Assembly (NCBI RefSeq): GCF_036320965.1
Contig: NC_092289.1
Location: 20,463,278 to 20,527,277 of the forward strand
Direction of reading: 5' to 3'
Length of the DNA stretch: 64,000 bases
DNA from: Panulirus ornatus
Lineage: Eukaryota; Arthropoda; Malacostraca; Decapoda; Palinuridae
Below the pieces are notes generated by a model, which did not search any database, was not told the DNA's origin, and was given only the letters and a program-made list of their open reading frames with translations. Shown piece by piece: positions 1 to 12,282 of this stretch (its first letter is position 1; each line of letters opens with the position of its first letter). The position numbers and the translations under genes were made by a program.

Positions 1-165
1 TCCTCATATGTATTGCTCTCCTCGTATACATTGCTCTCCTGATATGTATTGCTCTCCTCATATACATTGCTCTCCTTTTATATATATTGCTCTCTTCATA
101 TGTATTGCTCTCCTCATATGTATTGCTCTCCTCATATATATTGCTCTCCTCATATATACTGGGCT
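1..165. repeat. 18-bp tandem repeat at window start
   Basis: About nine imperfect copies of an 18-bp unit (TCCTCATATGTATTGCTC) run from the first base to about 165. Copies vary between CATATG, CGTATAC and CATATA cores. The array probably continues upstream of the window. Confidence 0.85.
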
Positions 166-340
166 GGAAACCTATCCTTCGTGCATTTGTTGATATCGCC
201 AGTCCTGGTATAAATCAGTATTGCTCCTAACTGGTTGATGGTGTATCCTTCGTGTCAGTTATCTATAAATACTGCTCTCTCTCTCTCCCTCGCAAGCAAA
301 GCTCTCGAAATATTGCTCCCTGCCTCGCCGTGTCCCCGCA

Positions 341-343
<3 letters not shown>

Positions 344-431
<88 letters not shown>
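344..431. repeat. (CT)n microsatellite, about 88 bp
   Basis: Uninterrupted CT dinucleotide run. Both strands give spurious open frames (SLSL or ERER). Confidence 0.98.
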
Positions 432-433
<2 letters not shown>

Positions 434-842
434 ATGCAAATGCTAGATGTGTCTCCCCGATACTGTAACGGTCCAGAGAACTATTGGCTTCTCCCTTGTT
501 GTGGTCGAGGGAGATATTCTCCCTCCTCTCCCCTCCCCACCACCACACGCCCCTTGCTCCCTGAAGTATGGCCTTGCCAATTTTCCCTCCCTGCCCCCCG
601 TGGTAGTCAGGACTCTGGCCTCGATTGCTTCCTTCCTTGACAGCCACTGATGCCGTCTTGGCACCTTAACCCCCCTCCTCTTCCCTCCCCCATTGCGCTT
701 GACAACCGCTGCTGTGCACTTGGACAGCTGCTGTTGTGCTGTAGTGTTGACTCCTTTTTTGTTCTTCCTTTAAGTAGTTACTGTGGGTCTTGATAGTCGC
801 TATCATAGCCGAATCATAAGACAATATAGTTTCTGTGCGTTA

Positions 843-844
<2 letters not shown>

Positions 845-885
<41 letters not shown>
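845..885. repeat. (TG)n microsatellite
   Basis: Uninterrupted TG run, followed 18 bp later by a long CT array. Confidence 0.97.
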
Positions 886-888
<3 letters not shown>

Positions 889-900
889 ATTGTGGGGCTG

Positions 901-1010
<110 letters not shown>

Positions 1011-1177
1011 TGGATTCGTTCATCCGTTATGGTATGTGTTATACTGTATCCCATTTCTCACTCTTCCCCCACTTCATATTTAATCCCTACCCACCAGTGT
1101 ATTGGTTTGTGATCATAGACTTCATCATTTCGTTTGATCTCGCTAATATCTCAACGTACGTCATATTGTGTCATTCT

Positions 1178-1338
<161 letters not shown>

Positions 1339-1436
1339 GGATCGTGCTGTAAGCTTATCTCTTTTTCCAGCTGTTCAATTCTGGGAATTCAATTCATTTC
1401 GTATGGGAAGGGGATTATATTTTTGATTATGGGGCT

Positions 1437-1550
1437 CATTAATTTTAAACCATTGGGCAAGACCCTTGGTCATGACGGGCCAGGCCACCATCGTGCCTGG
1501 GGGTCGTATGGTCGTACTCAGGGGTCGTACCGCCGTGTGCTCTGAGGGAT
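1437..1550. repeat. Dispersed GTCGTAC-type repeat, copy 1
   Basis: It contains CCATTGGGCAAGAC followed by repeated GGTCGTA/GGTCGTACCG motifs spaced about 20 bp apart. The same combination recurs at 4250-4350, and the GTCGTAC motif also at 16530-16700 and 20760-20860, so this is a dispersed family. Confidence 0.55.
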
Positions 1551-3340
1551 TATATGTATCGTAACGATACAGCACACACCAGCGGTTGCCGCTGGTCGAA
1601 GTCATCGTACCCCGCCGCTTTGAACTATCGTACACGAAGGAGGGGCAATTGTTGTACAGTGGGGGGGAGTGTATGCGCGTTGGATGAGAGAGGTCGCGCT
1701 CAGGGAGTCGACCCCTTCAGCCACACGACGGGATCAGTGCTCCGGGGTCGCGCTTTAAGCAGCCCTCAGCAGCGACTCCCAGGGAAAAAGGTCGGCCAGG
1801 AACCTCCTTGGAAATTGAGCCACAGTTCCCCAGTTTTGCTTTCCGAGTATTTGCTTTTAATTTCATGACGGGAGTGAACTGCAGGACCCCCGAGAAACGC
1901 TCTGTCGAAGGGCCCGGATAAAAGGCGTCTCCCAGGGCGCCTGGGAATGGCGAAATAAGAATGTAATATGACGGGAGAGGGAGGGAAATAAGCTCTAACT
2001 CATTCCCAATGGAGAGCTGAAGGAGGGTCGTTTCAAGAGTTTGTTTATAATGCGAATTTCCTCATATTTCTGCATCTTTGCGAATGAGTTTCTTGGGGTT
2101 GGAGGGTTGGCGGGGTTGTGGAGAGTCCCTTTCCACCGGCGCAGGGCCGTCTCACTGATGGAATTTTGGCACAAACAAGATTTTTTTTGAGTTCGCTGAA
2201 GTTCAGACAGAACCGACGGACTGCCTTAGGATGTCGGAATTTTTCGACTCAAGGAGGTGTTTTTTTTTTGGTAAGAATCTAATAGGGAGAGGAGAAGACG
2301 AGGAGATGTATCTGTTGGTCTTGTAGCTGTAGCTTCTTGTTACGGACGCGTGTGGTCCATCTGTAGGCAGATTAGATCCTGGGCGTTCTACAGCCGCTGA
2401 GGTTAAGTGGGTAGTTGATCGTAACGTTGGGACTGGCGGCGGCGGGGGGAGCGCAGACGGAGACGTGCCGGGGACAGTTCACGGGGGGATGTTACGCCGG
2501 GGAGTGGGGAGGGGAGGTAGTGGGTGGTAGGTGTGTGCCACGGTGCGTCTCAACTTTGTGAGTAGCTCCTCCCTTCTCCGAACTGTCCCCTCATTTTCTT
2601 CCTCCGTCCCTTGCTGTCCTTCGTTTTCTTCATCCGTTCCTTTTTTCTTCCCGTACGACCTGAGTGAGGAGTTCAGGAGCGTCTGGTTTGGGAAGGTTGG
2701 GAGGGATGTGATACCAGCCTGAGCAAGCATTTCGTCACCAGTAGCATTATCACAACACTGAGGTAACACTTGATATTGCCAGAGGAGAAGAGTATCTGTC
2801 TCAGTTATAGCTAAACACATCCTTTTTGGTGATACTGGTTATCAGGGAGTAATAAATCTAGGGTCCTTGTTAAGCATGTTTGAGAAACACAGTGTACTAT
2901 GCAAGTTTCTTGCCTCCCATTCCTCACACAGTAACGGTTAGGCGCCTTCTTGCCCAGGGCAGCCGACGGGCGTGAATGACATCAAATTACCTTATACTTT
3001 TATTTTCTAATCTCTTAGATTTATCCTGGATGTTCACTCACTCAGCACTGCCACACGGTGTTCCCCGCTGGCTCGTGTGCTGGACGGGTTGGGGGTGGTT
3101 TGTGGGGAGGGAGATGCCGTCTGGTGTACTGTCCTGTCTCCATCTGTATCTGTGGGTGAGGATGGAGCCTCCTGGCCTGTCATCCCGTCTCCATCAACAT
3201 ACGTATATTATTAATGTAGAATCAGATGTTCTCTCCTCCTGTGGATAGCGTCGCCACAGACTATATAGGACTTATATATTTCTTATGTACTACTTCCCCT
3301 GTACTACCGTGTACTCATGTACTCCCTGTCTCTCCACCAG

Positions 3341-3468
3341 GGTGCGACGCTACGCAGACGTGGAACCAAGAGCCGAGTCGGACGGAAGTGAACCCGGGGG
3401 GGAACGTCGTGCTGGCCTGTAAGGTGTACAACAAGCAGGGCACCTGCTCCTGGCAGAAGGATGGCAAG
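3341..3468 (+). CDS. Ig-superfamily receptor, exon A: first half of Ig domain 1
   Basis: This exon encodes the start of the first recognised Ig-like domain of a cell-surface adhesion or recognition protein. The acceptor is a clear polypyrimidine tract ending CCACCAG before 3341, and the donor is AAG|GTGAGG at 3469. It enters in phase 1 (its first two bases complete a codon) and leaves in phase 0, giving 42 whole codons. Visible features are the B-strand cysteine in VVLACKV and the C-strand CSWQKDG with the core tryptophan. A second cysteine directly before that tryptophan is unusual. The frame continues exactly into the exon at 10180. The signal-peptide exon is not in the window. The domain style recalls arthropod neural or muscle adhesion proteins (nephrin/kirre-like or fasciclin-3-like), but that is recollection rather than an alignment. 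Confidence 0.78.
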
Positions 3469-4249
3469 GTGAGGAGAACACCTGTCCCCCACACACACAC
3501 CTGTCCTAGTCCACCTGCAGGTGTCTAGGTCGGGACGAAGGGGTCAAGTATATATGCCTTCACCTAAATGTTTTTAAGCTAACACGTAGATCTGTTAAGC
3601 AATGTTTTTCTCTCTCTCCAGTCATATATATATATATATATCCTGGAGACATAAACGATTGTCTTTCCAATTTCAAAAAGTGTAAAACAGAGGGAAATGT
3701 AAGAGTGTAGCAATGATGGGTTCTTCATCGGGAACAAACCCAGACAGATGATTTCTTCCAGCCACCATCATAAAGTGGAAACACTCAGCGAATGTCCAGG
3801 GAAATTTTAATCCTCATGGTTCATTATATAAGATTTACAGATGATTTATTTTGTTTCTGTTTCCAGACTAAGTACACTTTTTTGTGTGTGTTTGTAGGCT
3901 GGTGTGGCGTGTGACCATATCAAGTTACGGTTAATGATGACCCTCCGTTTCCAGACATGGTGGTCGTGTGGCTGGGTATTTCTGTCGTAACTTAATCCCA
4001 CGTCTGTGGGAAGCCCTCCATTCAAGGGGTTGCGTGAGAGATCCAACCCCCTTTCTTTTTTTCCTCTTTCTTCGTACATATATTGATCTTAATGGTCCAC
4101 GTGTTGAGAGGAGGTGCAACACTTTCGCGTTTGTTTTTTAAAGTAGTTTTTGGGTTCGGTGAGGAACTGGTCTTTTCTTTTTTTTAAGGAAAAATTGCTA
4201 TACGTTGCTGGGGTTCCTATGTGAGCTTTTTGGATGTGTATACCGGAAG

Positions 4250-4350
4250 AATCTATAACCCATTGGGCGCGACGGTACGACCCAGGGATGTGATGGCTGT
4301 GACCTTTGACCTGTTTCTTGAGGTCTTACCGTCGTGCTTAAGGGTCGTGA
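4250..4350. repeat. Dispersed GTCGTAC-type repeat, copy 2
   Basis: CCCATTGGGCGCGACGGTAC, then GTGACCTTTGACCTG and CTTACCGTCGTGCTTAAGGG. It shares its head with copy 1 and the GTGACCT(T/C)TGACCTG segment with the 20.76-kb copy. Confidence 0.55.
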
Positions 4351-4444
4351 GATAGATAGATAGATAGATACATAGATAGGTAGATAGATAGAGACGTGTG
4401 TTTGTTGTGTGTGTGTGTGTCTGTCTGTCTGTCTGTCTGTCTGT
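4350..4444. repeat. (GATA)n, (TG)n and (CTGT)n compound microsatellite
   Basis: GATA units at 4350-4391, TG at about 4406-4420 and CTGT units at 4421-4444, in series. Confidence 0.93.
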
Positions 4445-4767
4445 TTGACCATACTGGCATGGTTTTATTCCTGCAACGTTTGTAAGGCTTTCCCCTTTCA
4501 ACGTTTTCAAGGCTTTACTCCTTCCATGTTTATCAAGAGTCGAGCCGTAACGTTTGAAATCCTCTACAACCGCGGTGTTGTTGATGCTTTCCACCCAGGT
4601 TGTGTTGTGGAAACAGGAAAGTGAAGTATGTCGTTTGTTAAGTGGTTTGACTGTCACCCTTTTTTTTTTTTTTTCATCTCGCTCATCCGCTGGATTCCAA
4701 CGTCTCTTTTTTATAGTGAATCTTACATTTAACTGAATTACGTCAGGAATGAGTCTGATATTAGCTA

Positions 4768-4974
4768 TAATGATAATGATAATAATAATGATAGTAATAA
4801 TAATAATGATAATAATGATAATAATAATAATAATGATAATAATGATGATAATATTAATGATAAGAATAATGATAGATAATGATAATGATAATAATGATAA
4901 TGATAGATAATGATGATGATAGATATGATAATAATGCTAATGGAAATTATTAATGTTATTATTATTGTTATCAT

Positions 4975-5006
<32 letters not shown>

Positions 5007-5038
5007 CTGATAATATTAATTGATAAGATAATAATATC
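4768..5038. repeat. Imperfect AAT/GAT trinucleotide tract with (TAG)n
   Basis: About 270 bp of interspersed AATGAT, AATAAT and GATGAT, ending in a purer TAG run near 4978-5005. The long minus-strand open frame here is low complexity and not a gene. Confidence 0.9.
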
Positions 5039-5235
5039 ATCATCTCTTCCTCGTTGTATGAAGGGAGGAGTGATTGCTAGCTTGGGTGATGGACGTGTTT
5101 ACTTAACTGTCAATGAGATTCTTGGAAGTAGAACTTGAGGAAGAGGGAGGGAGACACAGGACAGAGAGACGGTAAAAAAAAAAGAGAAAGAGAGAGAACA
5201 AAGAGGGGAGAGCACCAGCCGTGAGAGGAGGGAAA

Positions 5236-5238
<3 letters not shown>

Positions 5239-5305
<67 letters not shown>
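5239..5305. repeat. (GA)n microsatellite
   Basis: Uninterrupted GA run of about 67 bp. Confidence 0.98.
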
Positions 5306-5306
<1 letters not shown>

Positions 5307-5440
5307 CGATAATGAGCTTAAAGGTAATGGGCGTGCGTGCAGATGGTGTCCTGAAGCCCGCGCGCGCGTGGGAGCTCTCACCCGGCTCCCACGATTACCC
5401 CGCTCGGGTTACGGGGGCCGATCCGGGGAGCGGGGAGCAA

Positions 5441-5620
5441 CTGGGGGGGGGGGGGGAGATTACTGGCGCTGTGTTTGTCAGCTTCGGTATAGCTGTGGGG
5501 TAGGGGACGAGGGAGGGGAGGGGGGTGATTCCGTGGGGGGGGAGGTGGGGGTGGAAGTGGTGGTGTTGACGGAAGGGGAAGGGAGGATTTCGGGGAGGGA
5601 GGAGGGAGTGGGGAGCTAAG
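5441..5620 (+). other. G-rich tract with runs of 4-14 G
   Basis: One run of about 14 G near 5442-5456 is followed by many GGGG or longer runs separated by 1-8 bases up to 5620. The pattern satisfies a simple G-quadruplex rule on the plus strand, which is also the sense strand of the gene's intron. Confidence 0.6.
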
Positions 5621-5723
5621 TCGACGCGGTCGGTGGGGAGGTGTTGAGTAAGGATGACGGAGGGGACGAAGAGGGAGCCACGCGATGAGTAGGGAGGTAA
5701 ATAACGGTCAAGAAAGTTGAATA

Positions 5724-5728
<5 letters not shown>

Positions 5729-5791
<63 letters not shown>
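5729..5791. repeat. (GA)n microsatellite
   Basis: Uninterrupted GA run of about 63 bp. Confidence 0.98.
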
Positions 5792-5793
<2 letters not shown>

Positions 5794-5979
5794 TGTAAGG
5801 GGGGAAGGAGAAGCTGGGTAAGTTGGGGGTGCGGGGGTTTGAAGAGAACCAGCTGTGATGCTGACGGAAGTGCCAGCGAGCTCGCTCTACTTTGCTCCTG
5901 CCAGCTGGTGACCACTTGACCCATCTGGCCTGGGAGGAAAAGCCGTGGCCACCTGCCCCGTGCTGAGCCATCTGTATAC

Positions 5980-6290
5980 TCCCAACCCTTGCCTGACCCC
6001 CTGGCACCCTATTTGATCCCTGGCACCCTACCTGACACCCTGGCACCCTACCTGACCCCCTGGCACCCTACCTGACCCCCTGGCACCCTACCTGACCCCC
6101 TGGCACCCTACCTGACCCCCTGGCACCCTACCTGACCCCCTGGCACCCTACCTGACACCCTGGCACCCTACCTGACCCCCTGGCACCCTACCTGACCCCC
6201 TGGCACCCTACCTGACACCCTAACACCCTACCTAACCCCCTGGCACCCTACCTGACCCCCTGGCACCCTACCTGACACCCTGGCACTCCC
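5980..6290. repeat. 20-bp minisatellite, about 15 copies
   Basis: Head-to-tail units of TGGCACCCTACCTGACCCCC. The commonest variant has ACACCC at the end, and one copy near 6220 reads TAACACCC. It lies in the D1 intron. Confidence 0.93.
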
Positions 6291-6487
6291 TCGGAGACCT
6301 TTCCCTCCCCAGCAGGTGACAGGTGGCGCTGTTCCCGTCAGATGGACGTCGAGGGAGGAGCTGGGATGTGTTAGGACCCGGGTTCCTCACAGGACACGAT
6401 GACCGATGTGGTGAATTACATAATGGACAGATTACTTCCCATTTTCTTTTCTCCTTTTTTTTCTTCTGGTGATGTCGGAGGTCGCTT

Positions 6488-6570
6488 CTAGTGAGTCACA
6501 CTCACGGGCCACTTGATCGGCCGAGTCACACTCACGTGTCTCTTACTCTGATGAGTCACACTCACAGCCC
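6488..6570. repeat. Three spaced copies of GAGTCACACTCAC
   Basis: GAGTCACACTCAC occurs three times at roughly 30-bp spacing. Two copies are preceded by T, giving TGAGTCA, the AP-1 core; the middle copy reads CGAGTCA. Whether these are bound sites is unknown. Confidence 0.6.
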
Positions 6571-6892
6571 ACCGAGTCGTATCTCTCCCTCGCGTCTCAA
6601 GCCTCATTGTGCACGTCCCTCACACACACACACACACAGCCCCTCCCTCCTATCTGGCTAACCTCTCCGACTGCCTCCCTCTCTCTGCCCTGGGTGAGGT
6701 TGACCTCCTGGGTGCCGTGACCTCCCTTGATCCCTCCGCGTGACCCTGTCCTGAGCTTTACCTGAGAGGTCACACGAGTCTTGCTGCAGCCTCCAGACGT
6801 GGTCCCCGCCGCCTCCTGCCCTCAGTCCTGCCTCCTTAGTTGTTTTATTTCTCCACTTTCTACGACGTCGTCTCCTTTCCCAGGATGACCTC

Positions 6893-6895
<3 letters not shown>

Positions 6896-6983
<88 letters not shown>
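6896..6983. repeat. (CT)n microsatellite
   Basis: Uninterrupted CT run of about 88 bp. Confidence 0.98.
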
Positions 6984-6986
<3 letters not shown>

Positions 6987-7074
6987 CATCGTTACATCCA
7001 TTCGCGTTTTGTTTCTTACATTTTTCCCTTTTTTTTTTCGTCTCTTTTCCCCAACTACTTTTTTTTTGTATACT

Positions 7075-7076
<2 letters not shown>

Positions 7077-7159
<83 letters not shown>
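7077..7159. repeat. (CT)n microsatellite
   Basis: A second CT run only about 95 bp after the previous one, separated by T-rich sequence. Confidence 0.98.
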
Positions 7160-7160
<1 letters not shown>

Positions 7161-7690
7161 CTGGACCCTGGCTGGAAGATCCCTCCCTCAATAGACTTTT
7201 CAGTGGCCTGGGCCATATATATAACTTGCCTTTTGTTCGGTGCCTTTTAACTCTACCTCCCTTGACTGTTATACCTTCCACCAATTATTTTGCTCTTATT
7301 TTCTCCTTTGTTCCTGTCTACCAGTATGTCTGCCGTATTTATTGGTCTATCTGTCTCTTTCCGTCTGTCTGTCTGTCTGTCTAGTTTCTCCCTGCGTAAG
7401 GGAGCAACCATTTTTTTCTTTTGTTTCTGTTTCTCCCTTTTATTTGCAATCATCAACACCCCCCCCAAGGACCAGAGGCGTCCAGGGTGTAATGAAGATG
7501 CGTCTGTCGAGGGCGAGGTGGACTTGAGATGTATCGAGGGTGTAGTGAAGATGAGTTTGGCGGTGCCTCCCTCCATAGTGAAGGTGATGGTAGGTGATAG
7601 TGAGGAGCAAGGTATTGCATTCGCTCGCAGCTGTTGGCGTTCCAGCTTCTTCTCTTTTTTCATACATCTATGTGTACATGTATATTTTTG

Positions 7691-7695
<5 letters not shown>

Positions 7696-7756
<61 letters not shown>
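7696..7756. repeat. (TG)n microsatellite
   Basis: Uninterrupted TG run of about 60 bp. A short GTCT run lies at 7915-7935. Confidence 0.97.
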
Positions 7757-7760
<4 letters not shown>

Positions 7761-10179
7761 TCTGTGTTGCCATCTTGTCTGTCATTACAAGTCGACGGTG
7801 CCTTTGTTTCGAGCTAGGGGTGTCTAATGAGCTGGTAGTTGTCCATCGTTTATATGCAAATAATCTGAGCAGGGTCGTGAGGCAGTTCAAAGAGATGCGT
7901 TAGCCCTGCGGGTGTCTGTCTGTCTGTCTGTCTGTGTGTGTGTCGGCTCCCTTACGACGCATGAGCGGAAGGTTGCTGCTGCTAGAGAGTGTGTTGCGCG
8001 TGCGCGCTTTCCTCTTGACATCCTACACTCTCTCTCTCACACATCTTACTACATCCTTTACCCCAGGTAGCATCATGTATCACCCCCTCCCTTCTCCTTA
8101 TTACCTAGGCATTCTAGATTTTCCCCTCTGCCTGCTTGGCGGCGCCCTCAACCCAACCCAAGCCAGCCCACGTCTCTCTTTCCTTTCGCGCCTAAAGCGG
8201 AAGGAACAGCGCGATGAAGACTTCCTACACCGCCCGTGGTTCCAGGGTCAGCAAGCCCTCTCTCCTTCCATTACTGGCCAGGGGTAACTTATGGCGCGTC
8301 CCACAGAGGGCGCGCCAGAGGCAACAATAGCCTCCTTGGACCGGGTCGGAGTCCGTCTTCACTTAAGCTTCTAAATTTACAGGTGGAGAACGTCTTTCTC
8401 TCCTCATTTCTTTCCTCTTTTTTTTCTCTCTCTCAACGTGAGATGGAAATATCGGCGGGCTGTGGAGACCTGGTTCGTTGGTTGGTATGAGATGTGCTGC
8501 ATGACGCGTGAGAGCGGGGAGGGAGCCAACAAAAATGTCACGCCAGTCCTTAGCTCCCCAAGCACAAGGTCTTCTATGGTGACGGGGAAAGAGTCGGGAG
8601 GAAGATCTCTCTGATCGATGGATATCGCTCGTTGTTAAAGATTCCCTCAGTGGGGGGGGACGGGGGGGAGGGACCGACCTCTTTTGTCTTCGGACGGTGC
8701 GTCCTTTTTATGTCTCTGGACGTCCCCTGGTCCTTTGGGCGGGCTGGGGGATGTCCTCGTCTCCAGTCCGTCCCCTCCTCCTTTTGTTCGTCTGTGGTTC
8801 GCAGACCATGGCTCTCATGGTGTTCACAGGTACGTCACATAGCAACAGCGGGAGAAGAATGAGACCCCCCCGCCCTCCATCACAGTGAGACCCCCTCACA
8901 ACACATGGGCAGGTGGAGGTTTAAACCCTAAGATCACATCCCTCATTTCTTTTCTCTCGGGTGTTCATAGACTCGACGATGCTCACAGCGGATGCCGAAC
9001 AACGGGAAATGATCATTGTGGCTGTGGGCTCGGGGTATTAATCCACCTGGGTGATTAACCCTGCGTGGTGAGAATTTGACGTGCCCACACGAGGCAGCAC
9101 CTCGACGCATGTCCGTTCCATGAGAGGAGGAGTGTCATCCCCTACAGTCCTTATCCTCAATCGTGCTTGTAAAGAAAGGGACGTTCCGTGGAAACTGGAG
9201 CTGGAAGATATTAGCTGAAACACACACCTTCCCTCAGTCCCTCCACCACTTCTCTGACCCTCGCACACTCCAACAAATAATAATAATGAAAATATATCAG
9301 CACTTTTTTATATATTTATATTCATTTTCAACCGTTGCTTTTTTAGGACACTTTATATACATTTTTTTTAACCTCTCTGGAATATTTGTTGACAATAAAT
9401 TAATAAGTTATTTGGATAGTTTTTGCAGCTTTTGTGACTTGAATGCCAACCAAATTTTTTTTTCATCCTTTTTTAATTGGTTGGCATTGTATTGTGGTGT
9501 GTTCAGTCCCACTGTGGTGTGCGGTGTAGAACAGGAAAAGTGTTGCGTTTGTATGATGTAGCCACTAGATGCAGAGAAACAGACGGTTTCACAGGTTTCT
9601 GTTTATGAGAAATTAGTTACAACCATTGCCTGGGGGTTCTAATGTTTTGTGTGAGTGATGTGTATACCTGATGAGCGTTTAGCCCAGGAAACAAATGGTT
9701 TCTGTGTACGAGTTGAGTAGAGTTAGGAACGGGTTATCAGTGGTTTCCCTACGTGGAAATCTATTCAGAACTAATGCTTATCGCTGGGAACACTTGGCTT
9801 CTGATGGTTTCTGTGAAAATTCGTCCAGATTGAGTGGTTAGAGGGTTCTGAACCTATACACTTCTACCACATCTCCCACGTGTACTCTCCCTCATCACTA
9901 AAACCTCTCACTCCCTCTCCACAAACACCAATCCCCTCTCTCCCTCCCTCCCTCTCTCACAGCTCACAAGCACCGTTGTCCTCTGTGTCGTGCCCACCAC
10001 CTATTCCCCACAGCACCGCTGAGCTTTCCCCCCCACAGCTCAGTTAACCGTCTGCTCCTCGTCTGCACAGCTCAACCAAACCTCTACCCTTCTCCCACAG
10101 CTCACAGTTTGTATAACCATCTCCTCCTTTCCCCCACCAGCTCAGCTAAACCTGTCCCCGTTCTCTCCCCCCACAACAG

Positions 10180-10360
10180 CCCCAGGGGATGTTCGTGGGT
10201 AAGTACGAGTGGTCCGGGGACCGCGAGGCCGGGGACTGCTCCATCAGGATCCTGGACGCCAGCGAGGTGGACGGAGGGGACTGGGAGTGCCAGGTAACAG
10301 CCTCCGCCTTCACCGCCCACGACGCCCTCACCTCCAGGATAGCCGAACTCGTCGTCAGAG
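10180..10360 (+). CDS. Ig-superfamily receptor, exon B: second half of Ig domain 1
   Basis: This exon completes D1. The acceptor CCACAACAG precedes 10180 and the donor is AGAG|GTCAGT at 10361. It enters in phase 0 and leaves in phase 1 (60 codons plus one base), which matches exons A and C. The joint reads CSWQKDGK|PQGMFVG. The exon carries the F-strand motif DGGDWECQV, whose cysteine pairs with that in VVLACKV. It also carries GDCSIRI, whose extra cysteine is placed to pair with the one in CSWQKDG, so D1 probably has two disulfides. The domain ends SRIAELVVRG, a G strand. A second in-frame acceptor six bases downstream (CCCCAG|GGG) could remove Pro-Gln. No internal stop is present, and the exon's high GC contrasts with AT-rich parts of the window. 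Confidence 0.82.
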
Positions 10361-11126
10361 GTCAGTGCACGCGCTCAGTAGGTCACGGGGTCACGACCCC
10401 GAGTAGTGAGATGGGGGAAGTTCGCTCCCTTTAAGATGATGTCATATGACTCCCTTAACTTCCCCCGGGGGAGGAGGAGTTAAAACCTGGAGGTCGTGAC
10501 CCCTGGGGGACGTCACAATCCCCGTGACATCACGTGGCTCGAGGAAGGTCACCACCCCAGTGAGGTCACGGCTTTCAGGGGGGCGGGGGGGACGGGGCGG
10601 GCACCTCAGTGACCTGGATCCTCCAGCAGGTGATCTGGTCATGAGCCATCAAGTTGTTATTCTCAGAGATACGTACTTGGGGAGGAACGGTTCCTACAAC
10701 ATCATGCGAAACGTTAACACTTTTTCTTTAATCTCGAACGACGTTCAAAGCAGACGCTCTCTCGGGAGGCCCCTGAAGGCCCATGGACGAGAGATTAAAG
10801 CAGCGACAAATAGCACACCGCAGGGAAGGACGGACGGACAGGCGGCGCAACATGCGTTAAGGCACGTCCACCACGATGGGTCAGTCGAGAACGTCCCTCA
10901 CACCCACCCGCACGCACGCACGCACGGGCGAGCTCACTCCAGCAGCTTGTCTTACGGGGGCGAGTTATTAGCCACTTGGTGAGGGAGTACAAGATTTTAC
11001 GGGCTCTCGCCTCCTAACTGGCCTCCATCAGCCGGGGGATCTGGCGAGGAGGAAGTTGTGGAAAAAAAAAAAAGCCTTTTAACTTCCGTTTCTCCAGGTC
11101 ATCACATCTCCCTCGCCTCACGAACC

Positions 11127-11128
<2 letters not shown>

Positions 11129-11183
<55 letters not shown>
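11129..11183. repeat. (AT)n microsatellite
   Basis: Uninterrupted AT run of about 55 bp. Confidence 0.98.
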
Positions 11184-11184
<1 letters not shown>

Positions 11185-12282
11185 CCAGTGTTGTAGAATG
11201 TTTTACGTGACCGATATTTACGTCCTCCCTACCATCTGTGTCGCCCTTCTCGCCGTTACTAAGTTTCGTAGGAAGCGTCCACAGAGATGATTCGCGTCGC
11301 GCATCCTCATCCCCCGCGTCCGGACTGCTGCTTATTTGGCCTCGGCTTCCTCTAAACGCTTTCTCCGTTGGTGGCTTGCACCCACCCACCCACCCGCCAC
11401 CCGTGCAACATACCCACCACCACCACCACCACCACCCCTGCAACCCACCCACGCACCCGTGCAACGCAGTGAACGCCTTTTTCGCTCACTCGTTGGCAGC
11501 CTTAGAACGGCTGGAGGAGTTCGGTAAGGCCTTCGAAGTTAGAGAGAAAAATAAAGAAGTTTGAAACCTCTTGAAGTTGCAGCGGCGGCGTTCATGAAGT
11601 TCCTATTTGTCTTGTTGTTGTTCAAGAGTTCCCTGAAGTTATATAAAAGTTCTTAAATTATTGAAGTTCTCAAAAGTTCTTGAGACTCGTTAGGTGTTCG
11701 TGATGTTCCTCAAAGTATCCAAACTTTTTTTTTTTTTGAAGTGGAATCAGGAGGAATTTCAAAATTAAAGTTCATAAGGTCGTCAAGTTTTGAGGTTAGA
11801 AAAAAGAAATGAAAAATCCTCATATGTCATTTAAGCTCAGAAAACTTTATTTTGTTTTTTCTTTTTTAAGTTCTAAAATCTATGTATCGTTTCATTTTCT
11901 AAATCCCGGCGAGAACCGCCCCAAAAAGCCCGATGTTCGTGTCAAACGATGTTTCGTTCGTTAACTCAAAAAAAAAAGTCGTAATTCACCTTCACGAAAC
12001 ACAGGAGGACTTAGCTCAACTCTCTGGGGCGTCTTCGTCTGCATCCTCGTCCGCGCCTCCGCCCTCCTGAAGGTTTTACATGTCCGAGGTCACCTCAGAC
12101 GCAACTTGGCGCACTGTCGTGTGTAAACACACCCGCCACCCCCCTTTCCCATGCGCTTCGGCATCCCATTTCTCGCCTCGGAGGTGGATCTCGCAATTGG
12201 TGGTTACACTTGTTTTCGGCCAAAGATGATTCACGAACGTTTTTTGCTGCTTCCAAGCCTCTGAATAGTGTGTGTGTGTACC

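Larger units (their letters stand above)
3469..10179 (+). other. Intron inside Ig domain 1 (6.7 kb, phase 0)
   Basis: The intron separates the two halves of D1. It holds GATA/GTCT repeats, an AAT/GAT trinucleotide tract, several (GA)n/(CT)n arrays, a 20-bp minisatellite, G-rich tracts and a long (TG)n. In 8000-10179 I see no repeat family and no exon; 9280-9480 is locally AT-rich. Confidence 0.75.

Noticed and set aside
255..647. 130-codon minus-strand open frame over the first CT array
   Set aside because: The frame is driven by ERER repeats from (GA)n; the flanks have no domain or splice logic.
1900..1955. Hairpin around CCCAGGGCGCCTGGG suggestive of an RNA gene
   Set aside because: Short palindrome only; no cloverleaf, terminator or promoter elements.
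2976..3248. Possible signal-peptide exon (MTSNYLILLFSNLL)
   Set aside because: Hydrophobic start, but the composition is not typical of a signal peptide, and I saw no phase-1 donor that would join it to exon A at 3341.
4765..5043. 92-codon minus-strand Leu/Ser/Ile-rich frame resembling membrane helices
   Set aside because: It is the AAT/GAT trinucleotide tract read on the other strand.
6658..7284. 208-codon minus-strand open frame
   Set aside because: Two (GA)n arrays joined by basic sequence; no recognisable domain and opposite to the host gene.
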